In this document: positions 43,175 to 53,682 of the stretch, piece by piece | How positions within the stretch are numbered: position 1 is the stretch's first letter | Layout: each line of letters begins with the position of its first letter | NCBI RefSeq assembly: GCF_044582135.1 | Contig: NZ_JBDODP010000013.1 | Location: 19,315-83,314, forward strand | Direction: 5' to 3' | Source: Guyparkeria sp024636755 | Lineage (GTDB): Bacteria; Pseudomonadota; Gammaproteobacteria; Halothiobacillales; Halothiobacillaceae | DNA length: 64,000 bases | The notes under the pieces: generated by a model | The model's database searches: none | What the model was told of the DNA's origin: nothing | What the model saw: only the letters and a program-made list of their open reading frames with translations | Position numbers and translations under genes: made by a program

Positions 43175-44074
43175 TCATTCGGGCAACTGGTACCCGAGCG
43201 CGGCCACGGAGCGTTCGTCGTCCGCCCAGTCGTCGGCCACCTTGACCCAGAGATCGAGCATGACGCGCTTTTCGATCAGGTGTTCGATCGCCTCGCGCGC
43301 CTGTTGCCCCACGATCTTCAGGCGCGATCCCCGGTTGCCGATCACGATGCCCTTCTGGCCGGCGCGCGCGACGTAGATGACCGCGCCGATGGTGACCAGG
43401 CGATCGGTTTCCTCGAAGCGCTCGATCATCACGGTGGTCTGATAGGGCAACTCGTCGTGCAGCGAGCGCGCCAGCTTCTCGCGGATGATTTCCGCGGTCA
43501 TGAAACGCACCGGCGCAGTGGTGACCTGGTCCGCGTCGTATCCACTCGGCCCTTCCGGCAAGTACGAAAACACCAGATCCAGCAACCCGTCGAGACCACG
43601 GCGACGCCGGGCGCTCATCGGGTAGATCTCGGCGAAATTGCCCTTGTCACCGATCCGGCCTAGAAACGGCAACAGTTCGGTCTTGTCGTTGACCAGGTCG
43701 ACCTTGTTCACCAACAGCACCACCGGCGCCTCCACATGCGAGAGCAGGCGCAGTACGGCCTCGTCCTCGGCACCGAACTGACCGGCCTGCACCATGAACA
43801 GGATCAGGTCGACGCCTTCGAGCGCGCTGCGCGCGGTGCGGTTGAGTTGGCGATTGAGGGCATCCCGGCCACCCTCGTGAAGCCCCGGCGTGTCGATCAG
43901 CACGATCTGTCCGCGCGGCTCGGTGACGATCCCGGTGATCCGGTGTCGGGTGGTCTGCGGCTTGGGGGCGGTGATCGAGACCTTCTGCCCCACCAACCGG
44001 TTGACCAGGGTCGACTTGCCGACATTGGGACGACCGACGATCGCCACGTGACCGAAACGGGGCGATGAGGTCAT
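43175..44074 (-). CDS. era: GTPase Era
   Basis: The 299-residue protein has G1 GRPNVGKSTL, G2 TTRHRI, G3 DTPGLH, G4 NKVDLV and a C-terminal KH domain with GNRGSRLKIVGQQARE. It assists 16S rRNA maturation and 30S assembly. The ATG overlaps the rnc stop (44071-44074). Confidence 0.98.
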   Translation of the reverse strand: MTSSPRFGHVAIVGRPNVGKSTLVNRLVGQKVSITAPKPQTTRHRITGIVTEPRGQIVLIDTPGLHEGGRDALNRQLNRTARSALEGVDLILFMVQAGQFGAEDEAVLRLLSHVEAPVVLLVNKVDLVNDKTELLPFLGRIGDKGNFAEIYPMSARRRRGLDGLLDLVFSYLPEGPSGYDADQVTTAPVRFMTAEIIREKLARSLHDELPYQTTVMIERFEETDRLVTIGAVIYVARAGQKGIVIGNRGSRLKIVGQQAREAIEHLIEKRVMLDLWVKVADDWADDERSVAALGYQLPE

Positions 44075-44814
44075 GCCTGGCTCTCCGATGGGGAGTTGTT
44101 TTGGTGACGCTCCTGGAGCGTCTTGAGCATCCGCCGTGCGGCCGTCTGTTCGGCACGACGACGGGACGATCCGTTGGCGCGGGTCGCGAACGGTTCGTTA
44201 CGGACATTCACCCGACAGGCCACCTCGAAGGTCTGCTTGTGCGCCTGCCCGGTCTGTTCGAGCACCTCGTATTCCGGTAGCGCCTGCCGGTCGCGTTGCA
44301 GGTACTCCTGCAACTGCGTCTTGGCGTCCTTGAGCTCCTGGGCATCCGGCAGCGAGGTCAGCTCGCCATTGAACAGCGCCTGGACCCAATCGCGGGCCGG
44401 TGCAAAGCCCTGATCGAGGTACAGGGCCCCGATGATCGCTTCGAGCGCGTCGGCCAGGATGGAATCACGGCGATGACCGCCACTCTTCAATTCGCCGGAC
44501 CCCATGACCAGGTAGTCGCCCAACCCGATGCGGCGAGCAACCTGGGCCAGGGTCTCTTCACGGACCACCGAGGCGCGCAGGCGTGAAAGCGCCCCCTCGG
44601 TCGCTTCCGGCTTGTGACGGTAAAGGTAGTCCGAGATGGCGAGGTTGAGGATCGAATCACCCAGGAATTCCAGGCGTTCGTTGTTCAACTTTCCGGACGA
44701 GCGATGCCGCAGCGCCTGCGAAAGCAGGTCGGCATCATCGAAAGACAGCCCCAGCGATTGCGCCAGGGTGTCCGGGTCTCGGATCAGGGGATTGGAGCTT
44801 TTAGTTACTGACAC
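44071..44814 (-). CDS. rnc: Ribonuclease III
   Basis: The 247-residue protein has the RNase III signature NNERLEFLGDS (residues 44-54, catalytic Asp53) and ADALEAIIGALYLDQG, plus a C-terminal double-stranded RNA-binding domain. It cuts rRNA precursors and structured mRNAs. No ATG is available. GTG 44814 overlaps the end of the DUF4845 gene and gives a normal N-terminus. Longer in-frame readings run antisense-like through that gene. Confidence 0.95.
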   Translation of the reverse strand: MSVTKSSNPLIRDPDTLAQSLGLSFDDADLLSQALRHRSSGKLNNERLEFLGDSILNLAISDYLYRHKPEATEGALSRLRASVVREETLAQVARRIGLGDYLVMGSGELKSGGHRRDSILADALEAIIGALYLDQGFAPARDWVQALFNGELTSLPDAQELKDAKTQLQEYLQRDRQALPEYEVLEQTGQAHKQTFEVACRVNVRNEPFATRANGSSRRRAEQTAARRMLKTLQERHQNNSPSESQA

Positions 44815-45217
44815 GGGTCTGATGTTTGAACTCGGCGACGAGCGAGAGGTTGCCGAACAGGGTGGCGCGCCCCTCGTAGTTGTAGGTGACGCTGTATCCG
44901 CCCGTAACCGGACGAATCTCGAATTCCTTGGAGTCGAAGCGATCGTCGGCTTCGTTGATGTCCAACTGCTTGTCGATCTTGCGACGAATCTCTCCCGGGC
45001 TTCCCGCGGATTCTTCACCCACGCTCTTGAAAATGGTGGTCAGCTTCTGATCGGCGATGTAGAGCGGCACGACCTGCATCACGACTAGGGCCGCGAACCC
45101 CAGCACGATCGCTGCAATGATCAACCCCACCAGCGACATGCCGCCCTGGCGGGTGGCACCGACCGCTTGGCCGCTCACCTGCCCACGGCATTGGCCCTTC
45201 GAAACGCTGTTGTCCAT
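44801..45217 (-). CDS. DUF4845 small membrane protein between lepB and rnc
   Basis: The roughly 138-residue protein has a pilin-like hydrophobic helix in GMSLVGLIIAAIVLGFAALVVMQVVPLYIADQKL and a soluble C-terminal domain ending in SLVAEF. DUF4845 proteins typically sit between lepB and rnc in gammaproteobacteria. Function is unknown. ATG 45217 has GAGG 9 bases upstream; ATG 45226 is an alternative. Confidence 0.82.
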   Translation of the reverse strand: MDNSVSKGQCRGQVSGQAVGATRQGGMSLVGLIIAAIVLGFAALVVMQVVPLYIADQKLTTIFKSVGEESAGSPGEIRRKIDKQLDINEADDRFDSKEFEIRPVTGGYSVTYNYEGRATLFGNLSLVAEFKHQTRVSN

Positions 45218-45272
45218 TTGCTTCATCCTCGCCTTGCCCGTCGGTACGAACGGGGCATTCCCTCGTTTGACG

Positions 45273-46112
45273 TCAGTCGGCATGCACGGTATCGATCGAG
45301 CGGCCGATGCGCCCGGCATCGAACCCACCGTCCTGCCAGTTCCAGTGCATCCAGATCATAACCGCTTTGCCCACCAGATTCGATTCCGGCACGGTGCCCC
45401 AGAAGCGGCTGTCATTGCTGTGATTGCGGTTGTCACCCATGACGAAATATTGCCCCTCAGGCACGGTCCACTCCGCGGCCCCCAAGCGGCGGTCGGTGTC
45501 CATCAGAATCCGATGTGGCTCGTCCTCAGGCAGGGTCTCGACCGCCGTGGTCAGGCCGGCATGCTTGAGATTGGCATCGCCGTCGTAACGCCCGGTCGTC
45601 TCCAGCGACACTGGTTCGCCGTTGATCCACAACCGCTGGTCGTCGACGCGCACCGTATCCCCCGGCAAACCGACGATCCGCTTGATGTAATCGACCTCGG
45701 GCTGTTGGGGATAACGAAAGACGGCCACATCGCCCCGCTCGGGCTCGCCAATCGGGAGCACCTTGGTGTTGACCACCGGCAGGCGCAGGCCATAGGTGAA
45801 CTTGTTGACCAGGATGAAATCGCCAATCAGCAACGTCGGCATCATCGATCCCGACGGGATGCGGAACGGCTCGAACAGGAACGAGCGGATCACCAGCACG
45901 GCCAACAGGATGGGGAAGAACGACTTGGCGTAGTCGACCAGCAGCGGCTCGTGGTCCTGGGCCCCCCGGCCACCGATGCCCGCCTCGACACCCAGCTGCT
46001 GCGTTTCCGCCGCCAAGCGGGCACGGCGTTTGGGCCGAAAGACCAATCGATCAATCAGCCAGATCAGGCCACTGACGAAGGTGGCAACCACCAAGACAAG
46101 TTCAAAATCCAC
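45273..46112 (-). CDS. lepB: Signal peptidase I
   Basis: The 279-residue protein has two N-terminal membrane helices and the catalytic Ser89 in PSGSMMPTLL with Lys144 in DYIKRIVGLPGD. Also present are the conserved GDNRNHSNDSRFWG box and VGKAVMIW. It removes signal peptides from exported proteins. It lies 43 bases after lepA. Confidence 0.97.
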   Translation of the reverse strand: MDFELVLVVATFVSGLIWLIDRLVFRPKRRARLAAETQQLGVEAGIGGRGAQDHEPLLVDYAKSFFPILLAVLVIRSFLFEPFRIPSGSMMPTLLIGDFILVNKFTYGLRLPVVNTKVLPIGEPERGDVAVFRYPQQPEVDYIKRIVGLPGDTVRVDDQRLWINGEPVSLETTGRYDGDANLKHAGLTTAVETLPEDEPHRILMDTDRRLGAAEWTVPEGQYFVMGDNRNHSNDSRFWGTVPESNLVGKAVMIWMHWNWQDGGFDAGRIGRSIDTVHAD

Positions 46113-46155
46113 GACGTGCTCCGCGTTGGGTCAATCGAGTCGCGCGTGGCGACAA

Positions 46156-47967
<1,812 letters not shown>

Positions 47968-48036
47968 AAGGGTTTAACTTTCGGTTCGTGAGAAAGTCCC
48001 GCGGCCAACGGGAATACGCCGCGAGAAGAGCCGCCC

Positions 48037-48066
48037 AGTATATAGGGCAAGAGACCCCAAAGTCAG
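48037..48066 (-). promoter_or_regulatory. Sigma-70 promoter for lepA-lepB
   Basis: On the minus strand the -10 TATACT (plus-strand 48037-48042) and -35 CTGACT (48061-48066) are 18 bases apart, about 70 bases before lepA. The -35 overlaps the end of the mucD-like gene. This would let lepA and the genes after it be expressed independently of the sigma-E operon. Confidence 0.55.
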
Positions 48067-49553
48067 GGCGACTTGTGCGGATTACCGGAAAAAGCGGGCA
48101 TGAAGAAGCGTTGTTCACGATCACGCTCGACCAGGAACAGCACCACGTCATCACCCTTCCCGCCCCGGTTGTGTGCGATGCGGGCGATTTCACGATACGC
48201 CTCGGACAAGGTGTTTACTGGCTGGCGATCGATCGAGATGAGCCGATCCCCCGGCATCAGGCCGGCCTGGGTGGCCGGCCCCGCCGGATCAAGCTCGCCA
48301 ATGCGGACCCCGCCACCTTCCAGTGGCCGCAGTATCATGCCGAGGGTCTCGATCACGACAAGCTCGGGATCTTCCAAGGACTCGGGGAGAGTCGTCTCCG
48401 ACCGGAACACCCGCGGCTCGGGAAGCGAGCCCAAGGTGATATCCACATGGTATGTCTCTCCACCCGCCCAAACCTCCAGGGTGGCCTCGGAACCCGGCGG
48501 CAACGAACCCAACGCCTCGGTCAGGCCGGCACCGTCGACGAGCCGGATGTCATTGACGGCGAGGATGATATCCCCTGCCCCAATCGACGAATCGGCCGCG
48601 GGCGAGCCCTCGACAACTCTCACCACCTCGGCACCATGTGCAGAGTCCAGGCCCAAACGCTCGGCAAGTTGACGATTCACGCCGCGCACCTCCACGCCGA
48701 GAAAGCCTCGCTGGACCTCGCCGTTCTGTTTTATCTGGCGGATCACATCGACGACGTAGTTGATGGGAATAGCGAACGAAATGCCGTTGAAGGCGCCGGA
48801 TTCGGTGAATATCTGCGCATTGATCCCGACCACCTGTCCCCGCGTGTTGAAAAGCGGGCCGCCGGAATTGCCCGGGTTGATGGCAACATCACTCTGAATG
48901 AAGGGCACGTAAGGCTGATTGTTCTGACCCGGCAGGTGCCGACCCAAACCGCTGATGATGCCCGCGGTCACGGTCTGGTCGAACCCGTAGGGTGAGCCAA
49001 TCGCCAACGCCCACTGCCCGGGCCTGACCGTGTCCGAATCACCGAGCGACACCGACGGCAGACCGTCGGCCTCCACCTTGAGCAGGGCGATGTCACCGAT
49101 GCCGTCGATACCCACCACGTCGGCGGCCAGTTCGCGGCCGTCGATCAGGCGCACGAACACCTTGCTCGCCCCCGCGATCACGTGCGCGTTTGTGACGACG
49201 TAGCCATCCTCGCTGAGGATAAAACCTGACCCATCGTTTTCCGGTGGTATCAGCGAGCGGGGCTGTTCATCTGCGCGCTCCCCGAGCAAATCACGCATCC
49301 AGTCGTGGCGGCGATCACCGCCCTCTGCCTCTCCAGACAGGGGAGGCAGGCTGCTTACGCCGGTAACGTTGACGACCGAGGGGGCATTGGCTTCCACCAA
49401 CTGCGCGAAGTCCGGCAAGCCGGTTACCTGCACGGGGGCAGGCTGATCCTCGGGATCAGTGCAGCCCGCCGACAACAGGGCGAACAGGACCAACGGAACC
49501 AGTGCCCGCGGGAGGCTTGCGAGGCACGGAAAGACCATTCGGGGTGAATGCAT
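48063..49553 (-). CDS. mucD: Periplasmic serine protease, DegP/MucD type, with lipobox
   Basis: The roughly 496-residue trypsin-like protease has two PDZ domains. Catalytic residues are His in TNAHVIAG, Asp in GDIALLKV and Ser in NPGNSGGPLFN. PDZ1 follows GFLGVEVRGV and PDZ2 follows GVRIGELDP. The N-terminus ends in a lipoprotein signal LLSAGC, with Cys31 then Thr-Asp, so the protein may be lipid-anchored, unlike typical soluble DegP. It follows rseC, as mucD follows mucC in Pseudomonas. ATG 49553 is used; ATG 49538 would keep the lipobox. Confidence 0.92.
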   Translation of the reverse strand: MHSPRMVFPCLASLPRALVPLVLFALLSAGCTDPEDQPAPVQVTGLPDFAQLVEANAPSVVNVTGVSSLPPLSGEAEGGDRRHDWMRDLLGERADEQPRSLIPPENDGSGFILSEDGYVVTNAHVIAGASKVFVRLIDGRELAADVVGIDGIGDIALLKVEADGLPSVSLGDSDTVRPGQWALAIGSPYGFDQTVTAGIISGLGRHLPGQNNQPYVPFIQSDVAINPGNSGGPLFNTRGQVVGINAQIFTESGAFNGISFAIPINYVVDVIRQIKQNGEVQRGFLGVEVRGVNRQLAERLGLDSAHGAEVVRVVEGSPAADSSIGAGDIILAVNDIRLVDGAGLTEALGSLPPGSEATLEVWAGGETYHVDITLGSLPEPRVFRSETTLPESLEDPELVVIETLGMILRPLEGGGVRIGELDPAGPATQAGLMPGDRLISIDRQPVNTLSEAYREIARIAHNRGGKGDDVVLFLVERDREQRFFMPAFSGNPHKSP

Positions 49554-49658
49554 CGGGAAACGACCGGGAAAACGTGAAAGGCGGGATTCGGGGGCAACAC
49601 GGCAGCCGTGCCGCACGCGGAAGCTTACTCCGAATCGACGCCGACAAAAATCAATCCG

Positions 49659-50171
49659 TTACGGCGACTTGTTTGACGAATCGGGAGGCAGTTGATCTTC
49701 CTCTGCCTGACGAAGCGTGATTTCGTGAAGCACGGGAAAGAACGCCCCGGAGCGCGCCTGACGTTGTTGGCGGCCGTGCACGAAAAGCAAGGCGCCGGCC
49801 AACCCGGCAACGGCCCCCAGAGCGGTCAACCATTCTCGAGCGAAAAGCGTCTCTACCACCAGCGCGCCCGTGAGCAGGCCAACCAGTGGCGCGAGATAGA
49901 GCCACAGCGACGCCGTCAATACCGCTCGTTGCGAAAGGGCGATGACCACGTGATCACCCACCAACAACGCCTCCTCGGTGGGCAGATAGAGCCGATGACG
50001 CGGCAAACGAAAAAGCCGCTGGAACACACTGACGCCACAGCCACGGCCTTCCCGGCAGTTAGCACAGCCGCTCTGGCCTTCCGATTCGAGCCAGGCACCA
50101 CCCGCCTCCACCGCAACGACCCGTGCGGCTTCGAGCACCGGTTGGTCGATCCCCACCCGTTCCTGATCCAT
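49659..50171 (-). CDS. rseC: RseC/MucC family membrane protein
   Basis: The 170-residue protein has a cytoplasmic N-terminus with a cysteine cluster (GCANCREGRGCG), two membrane helices (LTASLWLYLAPLVGLLTGALV and EWLTALGAVAGLAGALLFV) and a charged tail. It is known as a modulator of sigma-E and of SoxR reduction. Its ATG overlaps the stop of the short preceding frame (TAATG). Confidence 0.9.
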   Translation of the reverse strand: MDQERVGIDQPVLEAARVVAVEAGGAWLESEGQSGCANCREGRGCGVSVFQRLFRLPRHRLYLPTEEALLVGDHVVIALSQRAVLTASLWLYLAPLVGLLTGALVVETLFAREWLTALGAVAGLAGALLFVHGRQQRQARSGAFFPVLHEITLRQAEEDQLPPDSSNKSP

Positions 50172-50428
50172 TATTCGCCCCGCCTGTGAACGAACCGCCC
50201 ACTATGGCGACGACTGACCAAGGCCACGACCCGGCAGCGCAGGGTTTCCGTGACAGGCTTGCTGGGTCGGTCCGCCGGGGTCCCCGGGCTGTTTGTTCCT
50301 ACCGGCTCGGCCGGCAGAGCCTCGCGCAGTCGCCCGGCTCTGGCAGGCGTACAGCAGAAGGCCACCCTCACCAAGGTGAGAGTGGCCAACACGAATGGCT
50401 TGCTAACAAGCAATCGCGACGCGTGCAT
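50171..50428 (-). CDS. Short coupled reading frame at the rseB position
   Basis: The 85-residue product begins with a likely signal peptide (ASRLLVSKPFVLATLTLVRVA) followed by Cys-Cys, then a Pro/Arg-rich segment with no recognised family. RseB/MucB, about 320 residues, normally lies between rseA and rseC, but only 268 bases exist here. The ATG has GGCGAGG upstream and lies 10 bases after rseA; the stop overlaps rseC. It could be a remnant of rseB, a new small protein, or a translated spacer that keeps rseC coupled. I cannot align it with RseB. Confidence 0.5.
   Translation of the reverse strand: MHASRLLVSKPFVLATLTLVRVAFCCTPARAGRLREALPAEPVGTNSPGTPADRPSKPVTETLRCRVVALVSRRHSGRFVHRRGE
50360..50387. 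repeat. Near-perfect 28-base palindrome in the rseB-position frame
   Basis: GGCCAC-C-CTCACC then AA then GGTGAG-A-GTGGCC: two 6-bp stem blocks separated by one mismatch, with a 2-base loop. It lies within the short frame between rseA and rseC, in the part that encodes its hydrophobic segment. Confidence 0.7.
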
Positions 50429-50438
50429 CACGCCTCGC

Positions 50439-51128
50439 CTAGTTCCGGTCTAAGGTCGCGGCCCGCGCCTCCGGGCCGGTGGTACCCAATTCGGGCGACG
50501 CCACGCGGTAATGCGTCACCACGTAGGGATTCGGACCCGAATTACTTCGCCCCCTCGCCCAATCTGGCAGCTTGGAGCCATTACCCGGCGCCGTGGAGGC
50601 CTGAATAACCCGACTTTGCTGCGGATTGACCGCAAGCGCAGCCGGCGAGACATCACCTGACAATCCCTGCGCGTTGAGTGACGCCATGACGGCGCGATCA
50701 TTCTCGGTCGGGGCCGCGGCCTGCATGGGCGCCTCCCCATCGACTACCGAGCGGTCCCCGGTTGACAGAGTCAGGCCAACGGCCGTGACTGCGGCGAACA
50801 GGGACGCCGCCATGGCTCCCTGCCAGACACGCCGATTCTGCCAGTTGCGAGCGCTCGACAAAGCGACCACCTTGCCGCCGCCCGGACGCTCGGCATCCGG
50901 AATCTCGTCGAGGCGGGCATTGATCGAATCGAGCAAATCACGCGTGGCCAGCGGCTCACCGCGCAGCCGGCCACCGATGAGATCGTAGCTTCGGGTACGC
51001 GCACGAACGCCATCGACATCGGCCAACAGGGCGTCGACTTCTCGCTCGCCCGCCTGCCATTCATCGTCCCACCAATCCGAAATGGTGTCCCGAAGGATTG
51101 TTGGTTCGTTTGCCTGCCGTTGCTTCAT
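50439..51128 (-). CDS. rseA: Anti-sigma-E factor RseA/MucA
   Basis: The 229-residue protein has an RseA N-terminal sigma-binding region (TILRDTISDWWDDEWQAGEREVDALL and RSYDLIGGRLRGE), one membrane helix (QGAMAASLFAAVTAVGLTL, about 110-130) and a periplasmic tail. It holds RpoE at the membrane until stress proteolysis. ATG 51128 has AGGTGG upstream with 8-base spacing. It starts 17 bases after rpoE. Confidence 0.92.
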   Translation of the reverse strand: MKQRQANEPTILRDTISDWWDDEWQAGEREVDALLADVDGVRARTRSYDLIGGRLRGEPLATRDLLDSINARLDEIPDAERPGGGKVVALSSARNWQNRRVWQGAMAASLFAAVTAVGLTLSTGDRSVVDGEAPMQAAAPTENDRAVMASLNAQGLSGDVSPAALAVNPQQSRVIQASTAPGNGSKLPDWARGRSNSGPNPYVVTHYRVASPELGTTGPEARAATLDRN

Positions 51129-51145
51129 CACAGATGCCACCTAAA

Positions 51146-51736
51146 TTAATCGCCTTTGAACGGCTCAATCGACTGCTCAATCGCTTCACGGGCGCGGAAG
51201 ATCCTCGACCGTACCGTCCCGATCGGGCAGCCCATGACCGCCGCGATCTCGTCGTAACTCAGCCCTTCCATCTCTCGCAGCGTCAAGGCCGTGCGCAAAT
51301 CCTCGGGCAGATCCGAAATCGCCCTATCAATGGCCGTCTTGAGCTCCTCGGTCGCTGCGATCGCCTCCGGCGTTCCGCCATCACGCAACGCCTCGGGCTC
51401 CATCATTGGTTCGTCTGACTCGTCCGACCCGCCGGAGTTCAATGACACCATGTAGCCGCCGCGCGCATCCGAGGCAAGCTGGTTCTTGGCGGTATTGACG
51501 GCGATGCGGTAGACCCAAGTGTAGAACGCGCTGTCGCCCCGAAAGCGCTCCAACGCCCGGTAGGCTTTAATGAAGGTTTCCTGCGCCAGATCAAACACGA
51601 GCTCGGGATCACGGATGTACCGCGCGATCAGGCGCTGCACGCGATGCTGATATTTGAGGACCAGAAGATCGAAGGCTCGCCGGTCGCCTTTGCGCGCGCG
51701 GGCCACCAGGGCCTTGTCGTTCTCCTCGGCGCTCAT
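51146..51736 (-). CDS. rpoE: RNA polymerase sigma-E factor
   Basis: This 196-residue ECF sigma factor has region 2 with LVLKYQHRVQRLIARYIRD and DLAQETFIKAYRALERFRGDSAFYTWVYRIA, and region 4 with LPEDLRTALTLREMEGLSYDEIAAVMGCPIGTVRSRIFRARE. It directs the envelope-stress regulon. Start ATG 51736 gives the standard length; a longer frame to 51868 is not conserved-looking. It is divergent from nadB, a conserved arrangement. Confidence 0.97.
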   Translation of the reverse strand: MSAEENDKALVARARKGDRRAFDLLVLKYQHRVQRLIARYIRDPELVFDLAQETFIKAYRALERFRGDSAFYTWVYRIAVNTAKNQLASDARGGYMVSLNSGGSDESDEPMMEPEALRDGGTPEAIAATEELKTAIDRAISDLPEDLRTALTLREMEGLSYDEIAAVMGCPIGTVRSRIFRAREAIEQSIEPFKGD

Positions 51737-51943
51737 TTCCGTGTCTGGTCCTGCCTGCGTACAAATCGTTAATAAAAAGGTGAGGTTTGCGCCGACCTTG
51801 GACGACCCGCTGGATCGGCTTGTCAGCCAACCCCGGCCGCCTTGATAGCCCAACGTCAGACCAGGCAAGGCCCGATCCCCGTGCCAAGCCCTCCAAGCAC
51901 GTATACTCGCTGGACGTCAGTGTATCGAAAACCCGCGTTTGAG

Positions 51944-51967
51944 ACATATATCGGACGCCATATATGT
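51944..51967. promoter_or_regulatory. Perfect inverted repeat between rpoE and nadB
   Basis: ACATATAT (51944-51951) and ATATATGT (51960-51967) form a perfect 8-bp inverted repeat with an 8-base spacer, starting 56 bases before the nadB ATG. It overlaps a possible promoter with -35 TTGAGA (51939-51944) and a weak -10 about 18 bases later. This is the layout of a repressor operator. The regulator is unknown. Confidence 0.6.
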
Positions 51968-51999
51968 GCGACCGACTGCACGAGGACTTGTAAGCCTTC

Positions 52000-53670
52000 A
52001 TGAACGACCAGAACGACAGCAGCACCCTTCAGAGCGACATCCTGATCATCGGCTCAGGGGCCGCCGGGCTGGCAATGGCCCTGCGGCTTCCCACCCATCT
52101 GCGGGTTTTGGTGCTCAGCAAGGCCGAACTGGTCGGCGGCAGCACTCCCTGGGCCCAGGGCGGGATCGCCGCCGCCCTTGGGGGCAACCAGGACATCGAG
52201 CAACACATCGAGGACACCATCAAGGCAGGTGCCGGCCTGCCCGACCGTGAGGTGGTCGAACGGGTGGTGCGTGCCGGCCCGGAGCAGATCGAGTGGCTGA
52301 AATCGCTCGAAATGCCCTTCAGTCACGACCGTAATGATCCTGAACGCCTCCATCTGACCCGCGAAGGCGGCCACAGCCAACGTCGGGTTGCCCATGCCGC
52401 CGATCACACCGGCCGTTCATTGATCGAAACATTGGTAAGCGCCGTCCGGGCGCGCGAGAACGTCACCGTGCTCGAGCACCACAACGCCGTCGACCTGATC
52501 ACGGCTCGCCGGCTGGGCGAGACCCGCGATGCCTGCCTGGGCGCCTACGTGCTGGACATCAAGAATGACCGGGTCATCACCGTGCGGGCACGACACACGG
52601 CACTCGCCACGGGAGGAGCGGCCAAGGCCTACCTGTTCACGACCAACCCCGATGGCGCAACCGGTGACGGCATCGCAATGGGATGGCGCGCCGGCTGCCG
52701 GGTATCGAACATGGAGTTCATCCAGTTCCACCCCACCTGCCTGTACGAGCCGCGCGCAAAATCCTTCCTGATCAGCGAGGCGGTTCGCGGCGAAGGCGGG
52801 GTGCTGCTGCGACCGGACGGCACCCGCTTCATGCCCGAGCACCACCCCGACGCCGAACTGGCACCGCGTGACATCGTCGCCCGTGCCATCGATGCCGAAA
52901 TCAAGCGCCTCGGCATCGATTGCGTCTACCTGGACATCAGCTTCAAGGGCCGCGAGTTCATCGAAACCCACTTCCCGATGATCCACGCCCGCTGCCTGGA
53001 GTTCGGCTACGACATGACCCGCGAGCCGCTGCCGGTCGTCCCGGCCGCCCACTATACCTGTGGCGGGGTGATGGTCGACGAGCACGGCCGTACCGACATC
53101 GACAACCTCTACGCCATTGGCGAAACCGCCCACACCGGCCTGCACGGGGCCAACCGACTCGCCAGCAACTCGCTACTCGAGTGTCTCGTCTTTGCCCAGG
53201 CCGCCGCCGAACGCATCGCCGAGCACCCGGATGCAGCGACTTACGAGCACCCGGTCATACCGGCGTGGGACGAAAGCCAGGTCACCGATCCGGACGAGGC
53301 CGTCGTGGTCACGCACAACTGGGATGAATTGCGCCGCAGCATGTGGAGCTATGTCGGCATCGTGCGCACCACCAAGCGCCTGTACCGCGCCCGCGACCGT
53401 ATCAACCTGCTGCGCCGCGAGATCCATGACTACTACGCGCATTTCCGCGTCAGCAACAACCTGATCGAGCTGCGCAACCTAGTCGAAGTCGCCGATTTGA
53501 TCGTGCGCTCGGCGCTCACGCGCCACGAAAGCCGCGGATTGCATTACAGCAAGGACTTCCCGGAGACCAACCCCCGAGCCGAGCACTTCAACACGGTGCT
53601 CATCCCACCACCGGCTCGGCCCTATCCCAGCGTCCGCGATCGCCACCGCGGCACGCCGCTGCAAGGCTGA
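52000..53670 (+). CDS. nadB: L-aspartate oxidase
   Basis: The 556-residue flavoprotein has the FAD-binding IIGSGAAGLAMAL (about residues 16-28), the active-site region EGGHSQRRVAHAADHTGRS, EFIQFHPTCLYE, TCGGVMVDEHGRT and ANRLASNSLLECLVFA. It oxidises aspartate to iminoaspartate for NAD synthesis. Its divergence from rpoE is conserved. A palindrome lies just upstream, and a bidirectional terminator follows. Confidence 0.97.
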   Translation: MNDQNDSSTLQSDILIIGSGAAGLAMALRLPTHLRVLVLSKAELVGGSTPWAQGGIAAALGGNQDIEQHIEDTIKAGAGLPDREVVERVVRAGPEQIEWLKSLEMPFSHDRNDPERLHLTREGGHSQRRVAHAADHTGRSLIETLVSAVRARENVTVLEHHNAVDLITARRLGETRDACLGAYVLDIKNDRVITVRARHTALATGGAAKAYLFTTNPDGATGDGIAMGWRAGCRVSNMEFIQFHPTCLYEPRAKSFLISEAVRGEGGVLLRPDGTRFMPEHHPDAELAPRDIVARAIDAEIKRLGIDCVYLDISFKGREFIETHFPMIHARCLEFGYDMTREPLPVVPAAHYTCGGVMVDEHGRTDIDNLYAIGETAHTGLHGANRLASNSLLECLVFAQAAAERIAEHPDAATYEHPVIPAWDESQVTDPDEAVVVTHNWDELRRSMWSYVGIVRTTKRLYRARDRINLLRREIHDYYAHFRVSNNLIELRNLVEVADLIVRSALTRHESRGLHYSKDFPETNPRAEHFNTVLIPPPARPYPSVRDRHRGTPLQG

Positions 53671-53682
53671 GCCGAGTCCAAC

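Noticed and set aside
44815..45018. Longer RNase III start at 45018
   Set aside because: The added 68 residues lie out of frame over the DUF4845 gene and look random; GTG 44814 gives the family N-terminus.
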